This document shows positions 32,648-44,699 of a stretch of 64,000 nt of DNA, in pieces. Position 1 is the stretch's first letter, and the number at the start of each line of letters is the position of its first letter. The notes below the pieces were generated by a model, which did no database searches, was not told where the DNA came from, and worked only from the letters and a program-made list of their open reading frames with translations. A program made the position numbers and the translations under genes. Source of the DNA: Boletus sp. NGJ (Eukaryota; Basidiomycota; Agaricomycetes; Boletales; Boletaceae); assembly GCA_019096195.1 (NCBI GenBank), contig JAGTXK010000040.1, forward strand, positions 1-64,000, written 5' to 3'.

Positions 32648-34552
32648 TTGGAAAATGAATGGCCAAAAGTTGTGCCACAGGAAGTAGTTTTAAATTGTCT
32701 GGATTGTTACCAAGAAGAGACATGTTGGACTGAACTGCCCATATATTCTGTTTGTGCACAGTACCAATGCAATGTTCAGTTGCTTGATGTAACTTCAGCA
32801 GACAGTTTGGTATTTGACATTAACATGCTTCAACTGAAGAATGAGTTTATTGTCAGAAAAGATGTTGTTCAGTCCTTATCAATGAGATTTACCTTTGAGA
32901 ATGACTTGCTTGATGGTCTCATGCTCAGGAAACAGGGTGTGGTTGAGGACACAGTGAACTTGGCCATCATCAATGTATGTTCTGATTGCCTTACATATCT
33001 CGAAAAGGGAAAAATGCCTTGCTTTGCACTAGCAAACTATCTATATCACAGTGAGCTGCCTTCACAGTTCCAGGATTTGACGTGGGTAGAAGAAAGGATA
33101 TGTGCATTGTACTATAGCACCATATATGTCACTTGACTGTTTTAGTCATCAGATCCATCTCATCCTTGAGTATTTCATAAAAATACCTGTGCTCACAAGA
33201 TGAATGTTATATCAACAACAGAAATACTTCCTTGTGCACTGTCAAATGTGAATGGGGTTTTGAGTGTTGCATTTGTTGGGCCATCCAAATTTGATCCAAA
33301 GAATCTGGGTGCCATGTTTAGAGTGCATAAGGCAAATGTTCAGGCTTTCCTCTTATGGTTGAAACACCACAATCGTTTGTATGCAAATATACCTCTTGAC
33401 AGTGATATCTTGAACTTGTATCCAGATGATGGAGTCATCCTGGGTTTGAGTGATCATGTAGTTAAAGACAATGAGTTGGTTTCTAGCACAGTATTTGAAG
33501 AGGAAACAGTGGGATTTGAGAGTCATCTTGTAGCTCTGTTGTCAGATCATGGTGATTCCTTGACAGGTTCGATGACTTGAACAGATGAAGGAAATGATTT
33601 CACATTCCTCAAGAAGATGGGTATATCTGATTCCAAAAGTGTGAACCTGAGTGGATGAACTTTCACTGCATCAGCACTCAGAAATTTGATTTCTGGAGGT
33701 TCAAGCAGTGCTCCAGTGCTGAATCTGGTCATTTACTGTGGTTCCAGAGCAATTAATGAGTATAACAATTCTGACTTACTTTCTGGCATGTATCCCTCTT
33801 TATTTCTGCTTGATATTGTTAGGTTCAAGTACAATGCATAACTCACACCCATATCATTCCAGAATCAAGCTCAGTACTTGCTTAGTATTTGTAATTGTTC
33901 CTTTCAACATCATCACTCATTTATGTTTGTTGTCCTTAACATTATTCAGTGACAGACAGCACATTTATAAACTCACTTTACCTGCAAGAGATCAAACTTC
34001 CTCAGTATAGCTTGGCAGCTTACTTCTTCAACAGTACTAGAGAGTGTTGCATTATGTCTTGAGAATGAGTGGAGTTTGTCTGAACTGAGTGAAAATGAGA
34101 AAAATACCTTTAGTCTACTCAAGCATGTTAATACCATTGCCGCTTGTATTCCTGAGTTCAAAGCAATGAAGATCTTCATTTGAAACAAGATTTGCAGCTA
34201 TTATGGCTACTTTGGTCTGTCACATCTCTTTTTTATCTTTAATCCTTTGGCTGCTCACGGTCCAGTTTTGCAGGTTATGTGCAGTGATCATACAATTGAT
34301 CTATCTGATCAATTCTCTCATCTTCTTTTGGCACATGAACATGCAATTCAACTTGCCAAGGATCCCGTTGTGGTGGCAGAGTTTTTTGAGTTTTCCATAC
34401 ATTGCTGTTTCCAATATCTTCTGGGTTGGGATTACAAAAAAGATCATTCTTCAGATGATGGTGGGATATTAGATCAGTTGTGTACATTCTATGGTACATC
34501 AGAATATACTCAATGTGGTTGCCTTCATGGTCATTTTCTCCTTTGGTTGTGA
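32648..34552 (+). pseudogene. Helitron N-terminal half: DUF6570 and HUH Rep domains
   Basis: Several consecutive plus-strand frames read as one decayed protein. The first two carry the DUF6570-type segment, including LTWVEERICALYYSTIYVT, then the IPLDSDILNLYPDDG segment. The last carries VLQVMCSDHTIDLSD and the His-Gly-His motif at about 34520-34545. Rep domains of this kind nick DNA for rolling-circle transposition. A solo LTR3 begins 250 bp further on. Confidence 0.72.
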
Positions 34553-34799
34553 GGTGGACTGAATCCTTCTAAGATCCATACTAAACTACATGAGGGACTT
34601 TTCTTTTCTTTTTTTAATGATATTATCCAGCACCACCTTCTAGATATTGAAGTCCCATTGAACCCGCAATCTGAGCCTTGTGTTGAATGCCCACCTGCAC
34701 CTCCTGACATGTAATTGCTGACCGGAAATAAACATGAATCCAATAAGGCCCTTGCGGAATGGAAATCCATTCTTCAGTCTGATGTAAAGAAGTGTGGAG

Positions 34800-35590
34800 T
34801 GTTACGGATAATGAAGGGGATACACCTTTTTCCCTTCCCTTTGTACTTCCCCCAATCCCTAATTGATGACTTGTGAGGAGACCTCTTATTAAACTCCTTG
34901 GAAATGACATGGAGAAGCTTTCTCATGGGAGAACATCTGGCGTTTGGCACCTCCCTCAATGACACTGTCTTTTAGACAGTGCATGGCCATCTGCGAGATC
35001 TCAGATCTTTCCAATGGCTATTTCTTTTATCCTGTGTCCTCTTCATTTCCCATTTTATCCTTTACCTATGTTTCATTGTATTCCATCACTCCCAGCCTCA
35101 TTTCCAATTCGGCTCTCATTTCCCCTTATGGTAACTCTGCTTATACCTGCCCTAAAGGGGTAGAGACCTATATATAGTTAGCCAATCCCCCTTGTATCTC
35201 CTTAACCTTAATCTACATCTCACACCATGTAATCTACCCCATTCTCAGTTTTATCTCACTTCAGGGTCTGTGCCCACTCTGAAAGTGATACTTCTTCTCA
35301 TCACCTCGCACTTGTGTGGTCTCCTTGTTATCCACGAACAGGATTGTTCACACACCTAACCAGCAACAACACCAACATAGACTGGGGTCTGCTCAAAGTC
35401 CAAGACTCTGCCATTGGTCATAGGGACATCCCTCACACTCAGAGGAGACTCTACGTAAAGCTAGCTGTCAGTACCCCATACCTAGGGAATTCGGGCCTAG
35501 GGAGCCATTTGCTCAAGTCCAACTAGTCTGGTAATCAACTAGAAGGTCAATTACTCAGTAATGTGTCACCAAGTTACAAAGGTCATAACA
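34800..35590 (+). repeat. Solo LTR, family LTR3, copy b, in the Helitron
   Basis: 791 bp, TGTTACGGATAATGAAGGGG...GGTCATAACA, with the exact target duplication TGGAG (34795-34799 and 35591-35595). A TATATATAG box lies near 35171. Coding sequence of the Helitron is recognisable on both sides, so this is an insertion. Confidence 0.9.
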
Positions 35591-35600
35591 TGGAGAGGCT

Positions 35601-37382
35601 TTGCAAAGACACCACTGTCATGCAGTGTGTCATAAATACGGAAACGAAGGAAAGTATCACTTTCAATTTCCATATAAAATAGTAGATAAGTCTCATTTCA
35701 ATAGCACTGTGAATGTGATCAGCCTCATGTGTCGTGATGGTACTGTTAATTATTTCAATCAATACATCCTAGTGTCTGGTTGTCATAATCATGATCTCAA
35801 GTGTATCTTGTCAGGGAAGAGTGCAAAGGCTACTATGTTCTATATTTTGGACTATATCACAAAGATGGGTTTAAAAACATATAAAATGCTTTCATTACTG
35901 TCACATGTGGTTGCTTGAATGCCACCCATTGATCAAATCAGTACTGAAATTGATAGAGCAAGAACATTATTGCACAAGTGTCTTTCCCAGTTCAACTGTC
36001 AGCAACAAATCCATTCCTAGCAGGCTACTAGGTACATCAAAGGGTTGGATGATATCTTCACATCAAACAATTTCTGTGTTGTCATCCCTCGCAGTTGGTC
36101 ATGTGAAAGAGTTATTGGAACTGCACCATACTGCAAATAGTGAAGCCAATGAGGTTGATGAGGTTAATGGTGATGTTGGTATTGAACATTTACATCTCCA
36201 GATTGCAATGGATAAGAATGGAAACTTAATGGAAGCTAATCAATTACATCATTACTTGTATTGTGGTGACACACTATCGGACATGAATTTCTATGACTTT
36301 TGTCACTATATAGAGTCCAAGAAAAGGCAAAGAGTAAGAAAAATAAAAACATGGCAAACACACACCTTGGCGTGCTTTATTGACATGTACTTGAAAAGGG
36401 TCATCCTCTACATGACACCCATGAGCTGGTAGAACACATGAATGAACTTCATGGGGATAGTGCACAGGAATTTGTTCCTCACATTGTGGATATATCTATT
36501 CCATGGACAACACACAAAACTACATGAATGTTGTTTGTGTTGTGTCACTTCAAACCATTCAGCTGTGATTTTCCTTTGCTGGACTCGAATGAGAACATAG
36601 AGGATGCTTACAGTAAGTTTGATTTCTCTGCCAATAGCAGAAAAGTTATGGACAACTGGGAGGCAATTCATGAGTGTAAAGACCAGCATGATGCTGAACA
36701 ACTGCATAAACAAGCTCAACATACCAAACATGACAAAGCAGATTTACATTTTCTGAATGACAATAACAATTTAGATGAAATCAATATACTTTGCCTATCA
36801 GTTCAGTGTGCAGAGGGTGATTTCAAAGTACAGCAAGCTATTCTACTTCTAAAACAATCAGGTTGGATGGATGCACAACTAAAAAACACAATTGGCATCA
36901 TGTCCTGCTCTATGACAGATGAGTCTAAGATTGGTGATGTTTCGGATCAGCCACTCAGGACATGGAAGATCAAGATCAAAGCACAAGAACTTGTAATAGC
37001 TGATGCTCAGTGAAACACATTGAATCCTAGTGAACAAAGTGAATCTGTTAGACTGGTTAGTGATGCACATGAGACTGTCATCAATGACCTGAATATGCTG
37101 CAGTTAGAGCAGAAAGAGAATATCAAGTGTCATAACACAGAGATCACCATAAAAGAAATGCCTCACATCAACCTTGAAGGTCCTCAGACCATAATAGATT
37201 ATGTTGAAAAAGAAAATTCACTCAACAAGAGACAGTGGACCGCCTTTAGAATCATTGCCAACCATTTCATGACAAATCATATTGAAGGAAATATGAACAA
37301 GTCACAACCTAATAGATTAACAGTGCTTATGACAGATCTGGTGACCTGCATCAAACTTCTTTCATGCACAGTCAGAAGCTAG
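35601..37382 (+). pseudogene. Helitron middle part up to the start of the PIF1 helicase
   Basis: Frames at 35601-35918, 35905-36432, 36528-37013 and 37020-37340 continue the Helitron protein after the LTR3. The first has HKYGNEGKYHFQFPYKIVD, CRDGTVNYFN and LSGKSAKATMFYILDYITK. The last has NSLNKRQWTAFRIIANHF, the lead-in to the PIF1 ATPase. Sequence after 37341 belongs to LTR4 copy b, so the final codons of the 37020 frame are not Helitron. Confidence 0.72.
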
Positions 37383-38090
37383 GACCTGAATAGAATTAAT
37401 TCTACCACTTGCAGCAGTTAGAATATTCCAATACTCTAAGGCCCTATGACCCTTAGTATGACCCAGCAACCCTGCAATTCTTAGAATATTCCACCAAGAA
37501 ACCAAGGAGAAATTAATGTTTTTCTCCAACCTATAGCTCTGTTACTACATACATCTACAAGTACATAGCTAATAGAACTGTAAATAAAATGTATATAGCC
37601 AAGTGCCAGTGAGAGAACATGATCATGTGACCATGAGCTATACAGCCTTGTATCACCTAACTGAACATTCCATGACCTTCCATGGTATTTCATGGAGTTC
37701 TATGGCATTCTTTGAAGTTCTATGCTTCAGTCAGCAAAAGCTTGGCATTTATAATAAAACTCTTGGCATTAGTAAGCAGCCAACCCTTCTGATTGGCTAG
37801 CCAAGCCCATGTATTTATCTATAAAAGGAGAGCCATTCAGGCCACAAAGAGAGCATATCACCCTTCATATAGGGCATCTCAACCAGAGAAGTTCTCTCAT
37901 GGAGAACAATTCTCACCCCTACTTGGAGTACCACTCACAGGCAACCCACAGAGGACCTTGAGGAGGATATTCTCCATTGTTTAGACAGCTAGTTAGATTG
38001 TTAGGAGTAAACTCTTGTAGCCAATAGTGCACAAGAAATATAGGACACCTTTTGGGTAGAAAACCCTAAATAGGGCAACAAAATGGAATA

Positions 38091-40660
38091 CAGTCGACTC
38101 TCTTATAACCCATATGTCGTATAACCCATACTCTTTGATAACCCATAGGATTTTCCATCTCCTGTGTTGGTATGCAGGGATTTTGTACCAATAACCCATA
38201 ACCCTTCAATAACCCATAACCCATAACATTTTTTGTTCATCATAACCCATACATGAGTCCCCATTAGGAAATTTGATTATATAATTCTCATTTTTTACAA
38301 CCTGGAGATGGCAAGAGTGACCCAAACGCTCCAACTTCTCAACTTCTTACCTTATGAAACCTGTCGAAGTTCTAAAAAAAGGCCTAATTAAGCTTCGTCA
38401 TCAGATTCAAGAGCGGAAAGCCAAGCTCGAGGTTGAGCTGAAAGCTGGTCGACTCATATCAGAGTCTGATGAGAATTGGCTTGATGGTGATGGAAATTTG
38501 ATAGACAACAAAAGGGTGGTGGAGATATTGGACAATGCTTCTGATTATGAGAGAGGCCTTGGGAGGTTGGATTCACAAGATAAAACAATTGTAGAGAAGC
38601 TGCAGAAACTTGCAGAGAATGGTGGGAAAAATGATGCCCCTTCAAAGAGGCAGAAGTGTAAGGCTTTCAAATTTAGGTGCATGCTGTACTAAGTCTGTTG
38701 TTTGCAGGTCCTGCTGCCAATGACACTCCTGCATCTGAGTCCACTGGCAGGAAATCTAAACCTGTTGTCATAGTGAGATCTCAGAAGAAAGAGAATGTGA
38801 CACTTCAGCAACGGATTGAAATTCTTGATTGGCATCATGCCAATGGTGGAGTCCAGAGCCGAACTGCAAACCATTTTCATGCAGTCTACCCTAATCTCCA
38901 AATCAAGCAGCCGCTGATCTCATCATGGGTCAAGAACGAAGCAAAGTGGCAGGCAGAGTATGAGAACAGCACAAATTCAGTATGTTCAGCCAAAAGGATC
39001 CGCCAAACACAACATTCAGAGGTCACAGAGATGTTGGATCTTTGGATTTCAAAGGCGATGTCAGACAAGCTGCTTCTTACTGGTGAAATCCTTTGCCAGA
39101 AATGGAAAGTGTTCGCTGACCTTGTGGGTGTGCCAGATGATGAACGGCTCAATTTAAGTGAAGGGTGGTTGAGCTGTTTCAAGGCATGAAATGGCTTGAA
39201 GGAGATAAAGCGACATGGTGAAGCTGCCTCTGCACCTCTTGAGACTGTTGCAAAGAAGCAGCTACGTATTCAGGAGCTCATCAAGAAAGAGAATTACAAG
39301 CCACACAATGTTTTTAATGCTGATGAGACTGGCTTGTTCTATGTGTGAGTCCTCTCCTACTTCCATGCGCTGATTCACATTGAGCTGAAGTGACATTCCT
39401 GAGTCCAGTCTGCCTCCAGATCATGGACTCACCAACATGCAAAATTCTGGCATTAAAGGAAAGAAGCATCAACTCATATATCTATTCACAATGAATGCAG
39501 ATGGTTCAAGAAAACTACCTCCTGTCATCATCGGAAAGGCTCAGAAGCCACGAGCATTCAAGAACAAGACTGGCGCTCAACTTGGTTTCCACTACCGGAA
39601 CAATGCAAAGGCATGGATGACGGGCACTCTCTATCAAGAGTGGCTGCTGGATTGGGACGGAAAGCTCAGGAGCAAGGGGCGGAAGATTTTACTTCTGCAG
39701 GACAACTTTTCAGGACATATCGTCCCAGAGACTCTCACCAACATACACGTCGTTAATTTCAAGCCCAACCTCACTGCACATGTTCAGCCTAATGACCAAG
39801 GAATCATTCGCTGCTTCAAGGCCAAATATCGGGCAGAATTCTATCACCGTGCCATCGAGCACTATGAAGCTGACATCACCCCATCCCAGATCTATGACAT
39901 TGATCAACTCCAAGCCATGCAAATGGCCAATAAGGCATGGAACGAAGTGGATACATCAATGATTCAAAACTGCTGGCATAAAGCAAACATTCTTCCTAAC
40001 ACTGATTTGTCGACACCATCTCTCATTCAATCATCTCTTCCTATCTCATCTTTAATCCACATGACCAATTGTGACTTAGACAATCCCATTACAGAAGCTG
40101 AGAATACTGTCAAGGAGGCATTGGATGATTTGGAGGCTACTGGGGCCCTCCAATGCTTGAACTGAATGAATATAGAGGAACTTCTCAACCTGGCCACTGA
40201 GACACACAATATCTTTGAGGCAAATGATGAAGATATCTATTGAGTGGTAATGGATGCAAAAGCGGCACAGGAAGCAAACCGTGCGGGGAGTGACGAGGTG
40301 AATGGCAAGTCAGATGAGCCTACTGAACCAGTCCCCACACGCCGTGAGGCACTCCACGGGCATTGGCTTTGGGGAGATATATCAGGCAATTTGATGATGA
40401 TCCATTCATGTGTAAGTTGGAGGCGATGCTGGGTTCGATTGGGAAAAGGACCCGGGTCCTTGAGATGCAGAACATGAAGGAAACAAAAATTACTAGTTAT
40501 TTTCTGCCCAACTGACTTTGTATTGCTCGGCTTGAATGCATATAGATATTTCACGAACATAATTTTGCTAGTGGCTGACCACCCCCAAAACCCATACTCT
40601 CCTATAACCCATACCCTTGGACCCATCCTGAGGGGGTATGGGTTATAAGAGAGTCGACTG
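38091..40660 (+). mobile_element. pogo/Fot1-type DNA transposon
   Basis: 2570 bp with inverted termini: CAGTCGACTCTCTTATAACC at the left and the reverse complement ending GAGAGTCGACTG at the right, about 24-bp perfect ends, flanked by TA (38089-38090 and 40661-40662). The subterminal sequence holds several ATAACCCATA repeats on the left and the same motif on the right. It carries a CENP-B/DDE transposase and sits inside LTR4 copy b, making it the innermost of three layers. Confidence 0.93.
38354..40490 (+). pseudogene. pogo-type transposase (CENP-B HTH plus DDE_1), decayed at the C-terminus
   Basis: Start at 38354 (MKPVEVLKKGLIKLR). A basic/acidic N-terminal helix runs to about 38655, with a likely short intron (branch-like TACTAAG near 38687, acceptor TTTGCAG at 38707). 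HTH region 38770-39180: TLQQRIEILDWHHANGG and the CENP-B-type segment VTEMLDLWISKAMSDK. After an early stop at 39187 the catalytic domain follows: NADETGLFY (first Asp), a probable intron at 39345-39418, then KGKKHQLIYLFTMNADGSRK, LLLQDNFSGH (second Asp) and HVQPNDQGIIRCFKAKYR (third). TGA codons at 40163 and 40241 interrupt the tail, which reads on through VMDAKAAQEAN to about 40490. Probably inactive. Confidence 0.8.
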
Positions 40661-41282
40661 TAGATCTCCAACAGTTTAATTCTACTAGACCCTAAACATC
40701 CCTGCTACTCTGCTGACTGCCCACCTAAGAGGATAAGTGACAGTACAGCCAAACAAGCACTGAATTGTACTCTCCTTAGCAAACAATAAGATTGAGTTAC
40801 TACAACCTATCTGAGTGACCTAAGTGTAGTGTGAACCTATTCCAGTCTTATCTGGAACATCTCAACATCTCAACAATCCAGCATATCTGCAGATTACCAG
40901 CCACAAAGTCATTCATTGCCTTTTAAAGCAATTGACTCATTTGACTTTCTAAAAAAGCCTACTAACCAAAAGTCTAGCAACCTAGTAGTGTTGACTAGCA
41001 TACCTTTAGACATGTTTACAGTTGTTTACACTGTTAACCAGACTACAGTTGAAACTATTTCAATTTCAATTCTTCAATACTTGTTGGGAATTGGCAAACA
41101 ACCTATGCACTTAGCTACACTAAGTACTCAACTGACTCAACCTAGCAAACCTAGAGATTGTTTCATCTAGGAGGTAAACTTTTCCCTAGCTTATAGTGTT
41201 CTAACCACATTAGGTAAAGCAAGCGTCTGGGGAAATCTATTGTTAGATAAAGTTTCCATTGCTTTTGCCTGCATAGAAGTCA

Positions 41283-41665
41283 CCGGAATGTATAGGGAAG
41301 ACTCACATTGTGAGATCAGTCAGAACAGTCATGGAGTACTATGGATGTGGTCACACTATTTGATTTTTGGCACCAACTGGCACCACCACATCTCTTGTAG
41401 ATGGCATGACAGTTCATAAAGGTCTGGGAATTAAAATCAAATCAAATCAAAAAGGCAAAGGAAACTGTCTGCCTGGTGAGAGTGGAGAGGACTATACTAT
41501 GCTTATCACCATTCAGAGCCATACTAAGCTTTGGGATGAATGGAAAAACATGGAGTACCTACTTTTGGACAAGGTGTCCTTGTTGTCACTTCAACTTCTT
41601 GCTGACATTAATCATACTTTAGGTTTTGCAAAGGAAAGATTAGCAAATTCATCAAAATCTGACTG
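41283..41665 (+). pseudogene. Helitron PIF1 helicase fragment after LTR4
   Basis: Reading resumes at the P-loop (PECIGKTH, the last residues matching the GKT of Walker A), followed by FLAPTGTTTSLVDGMTVHKG, GESGEDYTMLITIQSHTKLW and the Walker B region LLLDKVSLLS, where the usual Glu after Asp is Lys. The fragment ends near 41665; the rest of the helicase is not recognised. Confidence 0.7.
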
Positions 41666-41769
41666 AACCATCATGGGTATTCATTTGGTCCTGTTTATTC
41701 ACGATAATCATGTGAAGGCCAGCTAACACAGCATTTGTGTTTGATGGCTTTGCCATCTGTCCTGTTCTT

Positions 41770-42060
41770 TGAATGTACAGTTTCTAATCTGATCTGATCT
41801 TCATCCCAGATCTCAATCCCAACAACAAATGGAAAAGCTTATTATATTCTTAGAGGTATCATATATCATGGCAACTTCCACTTTTGCACTTGTTTGCTTC
41901 TTGGCAGTGAAAGTTGGTGTTATGATGATCAGCTTAACAATAGAAGGCCATTCATGGATATCCAGATCCCACTTGACATTCAAAGCTTTGGGGGCAAAAC
42001 TGCTCATGTTTACATGTATGTGTTGGAGGACACTGTCTAGGTGTCAAAGACTGTGGTGTT
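41770..42060 (+). pseudogene. Fragment resembling the His/Asp region of a ubiquitin-hydrolase-like or transposon-linked protein
   Basis: Plus-strand reading gives GKAYYILRGIIYHGNFHFCT and, later, WCYDD and AHVYMYVLED. The pattern I-x-H-G...HF...W-x-x-D-D recalls the C-terminal half of ubiquitin-specific-protease folds found in some repeated Agaricomycete genes. This is memory of a pattern, not a family assignment. Confidence 0.3.
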
Positions 42061-42159
42061 GATGACCAATCATGCTTGCAATATGGTGTTAACAGAACAA
42101 TCAATATTTATATTTCTCCATTTCTCTGTTTATGTTGTTTTGTGCTATTGACTCATATG

Positions 42160-43315
42160 CCATACCCATAGGTATTTAAGGTCTCAAGTTGCAAAGTGGT
42201 CGACCATTCAGTTCCCTGCTGACTTGTTCATTGTATGCTCGCACCCTTTTCATTCTCCTTATCTCAATGTCGAAATAACTCATACTAAAACTCATAGTTC
42301 CTCCCATCTTGGCATGGCATCTGAGGCCACTCAACCTGCTGTTGTTCAGGTTGGCAGTGAGCTTGCAACTATAACCCTACCTTGCTCTGCGTTGCACCCT
42401 CATACTCCACTATCAACTCCAAGCCTATTCCTGCTCCTATCTTTTGCCCCTCTTGAGTCTGACAATAACAAATTCTTGACCCCCCTTTCATCACTTGCCT
42501 CTCTTTGCTCCTCTATCATATTTGACTCTCCAGAGAATGACAATGAAGCCTCCAAGTCTGCCTCCATCCCCCTCTACATATCTCTTTTCTATAGTGTCAT
42601 GAAAGAGGGATGTTGTACATCCAATACTATCCTCAATGTTATCATGAAGAGCAACAATTCTTAACCTATGAGGTCTACCATGAGTGATTTGGCAGAGTAT
42701 TGGGCCACCAAGGATGGAACTGTCATGCACTTGAAATTTCTAGCAAAGTTAGATCTTTTAGGATAGTTCTCCAAAATTGGCACATACTTTAATCTTGGTA
42801 ATAGCAGAGTAAGTCTTGTATCCAAAATCCAGATCTGTTTTGTGATCTAACCAATAGTCTGATATAGATTAAGATTCTGGCATTGAAAAAGGTCAAAGCT
42901 CAGTTTGAGTTGCATCTTTTGGATAAAGAAGACATGAGATATCCTCCTGAAGCCATTAAATGCTCATGATTCATCCACAATGCTATTATCACTTTCTGTT
43001 CAGAAGTCGAGGTGACCCACAACAAAGGTGTGAATTCCTAATTATTAATTAACAATGTTTTTCTGACTTATTTCATTGTTGTATTTGCTTGCAGGGATTC
43101 TGCCATCCAAGCTGCCTAATGTCATCCCATTCTATTGGATGCTTCAGCACAAAAACCATTACTGTCTTGTTGTTCATACTGAGCCACTCTTTAGAGACTT
43201 GCCAAACTCATAGGCTTTGACAGTGACTCCAGACATGATGCTTGCATCTCTTAGCAGTAAGTTTTTGTTTCTTGCTTTGTTCATTAAACAACATAATTCT
43301 TAAACTTGCCTGTCA
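42160..43315 (+). pseudogene. Unrecognised intron-bearing gene remnant
   Basis: A possible promoter (GGTATTTAAGGTC near 42171) precedes an ATG at 42314 and an open frame to 42664 (MASEATQPAVVQVGSELATI, Ser/Leu/Pro-rich). Protein-like reading continues to about 43030, and a probable intron ends in TTGCTTGCAG at 43095, followed by LPNVIPFYWMLQHKNHYCLV to about 43255. A second acceptor-like TTGCCTGTCAG precedes the gypsy-2 LTR. I do not recognise the family. Several stops suggest it is dead. Confidence 0.4.
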
Positions 43316-43324
43316 GAGGAATCA

Positions 43325-44389
43325 TGTCATATCCCGTGCAACTTGACAAGTCCAACTCTGGACCTCTGTTCATAACTCCAGCATGTTCCCCCTCGAAGTA
43401 CACTCTTATACCCTTGGACTTGTAACTCACCCCACATAGTATTCCTATTTCCTCATTCATACATAAAGTTATGTTCTACTCATCTGTCTTAGTCCTGCTT
43501 CATAGCTATCTTCGATCCAGTGTCTGTCTTGCTTAGGAGCACTGCTCCAGCGAGGTCCTATCTCCGTTCCTAATTACTTAGCTACTACTTACTCATTACA
43601 CCTTATGAACTCTGTTAGTAATCTCATTTCCAATCATATATAAACCTTCGCTACTACTCTTGTAAAGTTAGTTCAAATATCAACTCTGAACACCACTCCT
43701 GTCTTCTGTCCGAGTCTTGATGACTCACTCCGATCCTCTGCTCAACTTGATGTTTGACCATGTCGAGGCCAAACCTCTGATCTTACTATGTCCTCGAAAT
43801 CTGGAACATCGAACTCAAGCAAGTGTTATGATCCCTTTCGGTAACCAAAACCATAAGGCTCAAACATATCTTGCAGGCTACATGAGTCCTGGCTCAACGG
43901 ATGAGGTGGGGAGTCTTAGGCCGTACTATTCCCAACCTTACAATAACCAGAATGGCCAAGGCTAATAGGTTGTTGGAGGAAGAATACAAGTGGATTAGAC
44001 TGGGGTTACCAGTCGTCAAAGTGCTACTTTATATACATGAGAAGGATGTGCATGGACCAGGCAGTGCATGTGATAATTTACTAAGTATAGTAAGACGGAG
44101 ATTAAAGGGGCTGTGTGAGAAGAGCAGAAATTAAAGAGTCATGGATCACATGAGGTGTGACATCATATGATGTCATAGGTTCTAGACCTATCATGTGATA
44201 TGTTCCCATGGTTACATGACTTATGAAGAAAAGGTTTGATGAAAATGAAAAGTAAGTGTTCATATGAAAAGTTTGGAAATTTTGTATATTATAATAGCAA
44301 GGGTGCACCACATAAGGTGAAGCCAAGTCCCGACACCCTCAAGTAACTCCAGTCCTTTGAAGTTACATCAGAGTTGTCTGTTCTTAACA
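43325..44389 (+). repeat. gypsy-2 5' LTR, with a nested gypsy-1 solo LTR
   Basis: Starts TGTCATATCCCGTGC and ends GTCTGTTCTTAACA. Without the nested 473-bp LTR and its 5-bp duplication it is about 587 bp, against 430 bp for the 3' LTR at 19817-20246, which lacks a central block. The aligned parts look about 85% identical. Confidence 0.8.
43824..44296 (-). repeat. Solo LTR of the gypsy-1 family, inside the gypsy-2 5' LTR
   Basis: 473 bp, TGTTATGATCCC...TATTATAATA on the plus strand, with the exact target duplication GCAAG (43819-43823 and 44297-44301). Same orientation as copies A, B and C. Contains the TGGATTAGACTG motif. Confidence 0.92.
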
Positions 44390-44699
44390 GTATATTCAAA
44401 CTCCCACTTGCAAACAAGTCTCACATTATGGCTACATGCACCACTAGATCCCAGATTTGCACCATCAGTGTAAACCCCTCCGCATCCCCATGTTACAATC
44501 CATTGAGTGCATTTGGTAGCAGTCAGTGAGGCCCAGAACTTGTCAACCAGTTCTGAAGCTTCTCTGCTCAACAAACCCCCACCTCTGCCTCACAGTTGTG
44601 ACCTCTCCAGGAGTGCGCATCGTCAAGCTACCTACTGATGATGACTCCACCACCTCCCTGCTCTCAAGCCAGCACTTAAGTTAAAGAGTGCAGGCTGCC

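Larger units (their letters stand above)
37342..41282 (+). repeat. LTR4 copy b (1.37 kb net), in the Helitron helicase, split by a pogo element
   Basis: Outer parts 37342-38090 and 40661-41282 match LTR4 copies a and c. It begins TGACCTGCATCAAACTT and ends GCATAGAAGTCA. Flanks are CTGG (37338-37341) and CCGG (41283-41286): a 4-bp duplication with one CpG-type change. The TATA-like motif TCTATAAAAGG is near 37819. Helicase coding sequence resumes directly after it. Confidence 0.78.
32648..41665 (+). mobile_element. Helitron (DUF6570, Helitron-like N, PIF1 helicase), decayed and multiply interrupted
   Basis: Plus-strand pieces in the order typical of basidiomycete Helitrons. DUF6570-like: 32648-33136 and 33200-33580 (KFDPKNLGAMFRVHKANVQA; NLYPDDGVILGL). 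Rep-type Helitron-like N: 34247-34552, ending TSEYTQCGCLHGHFLLWL with the His-x-His pair of HUH nucleases. Post-Rep region: 35601-36432 (VCHKYGNEGKYHFQFP; MCRDGTVNYFNQYI) and 36528-37013. PIF1 helicase: 37020-37340, broken just before the P-loop by LTR4 copy b, resuming at 41283 with GKTH, FLAPTGTTTSLVDGMTVHKG and LLLDKVSLLSLQLLADI (Walker B). Many stops and frame changes. Termini were not found. Confidence 0.75.
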
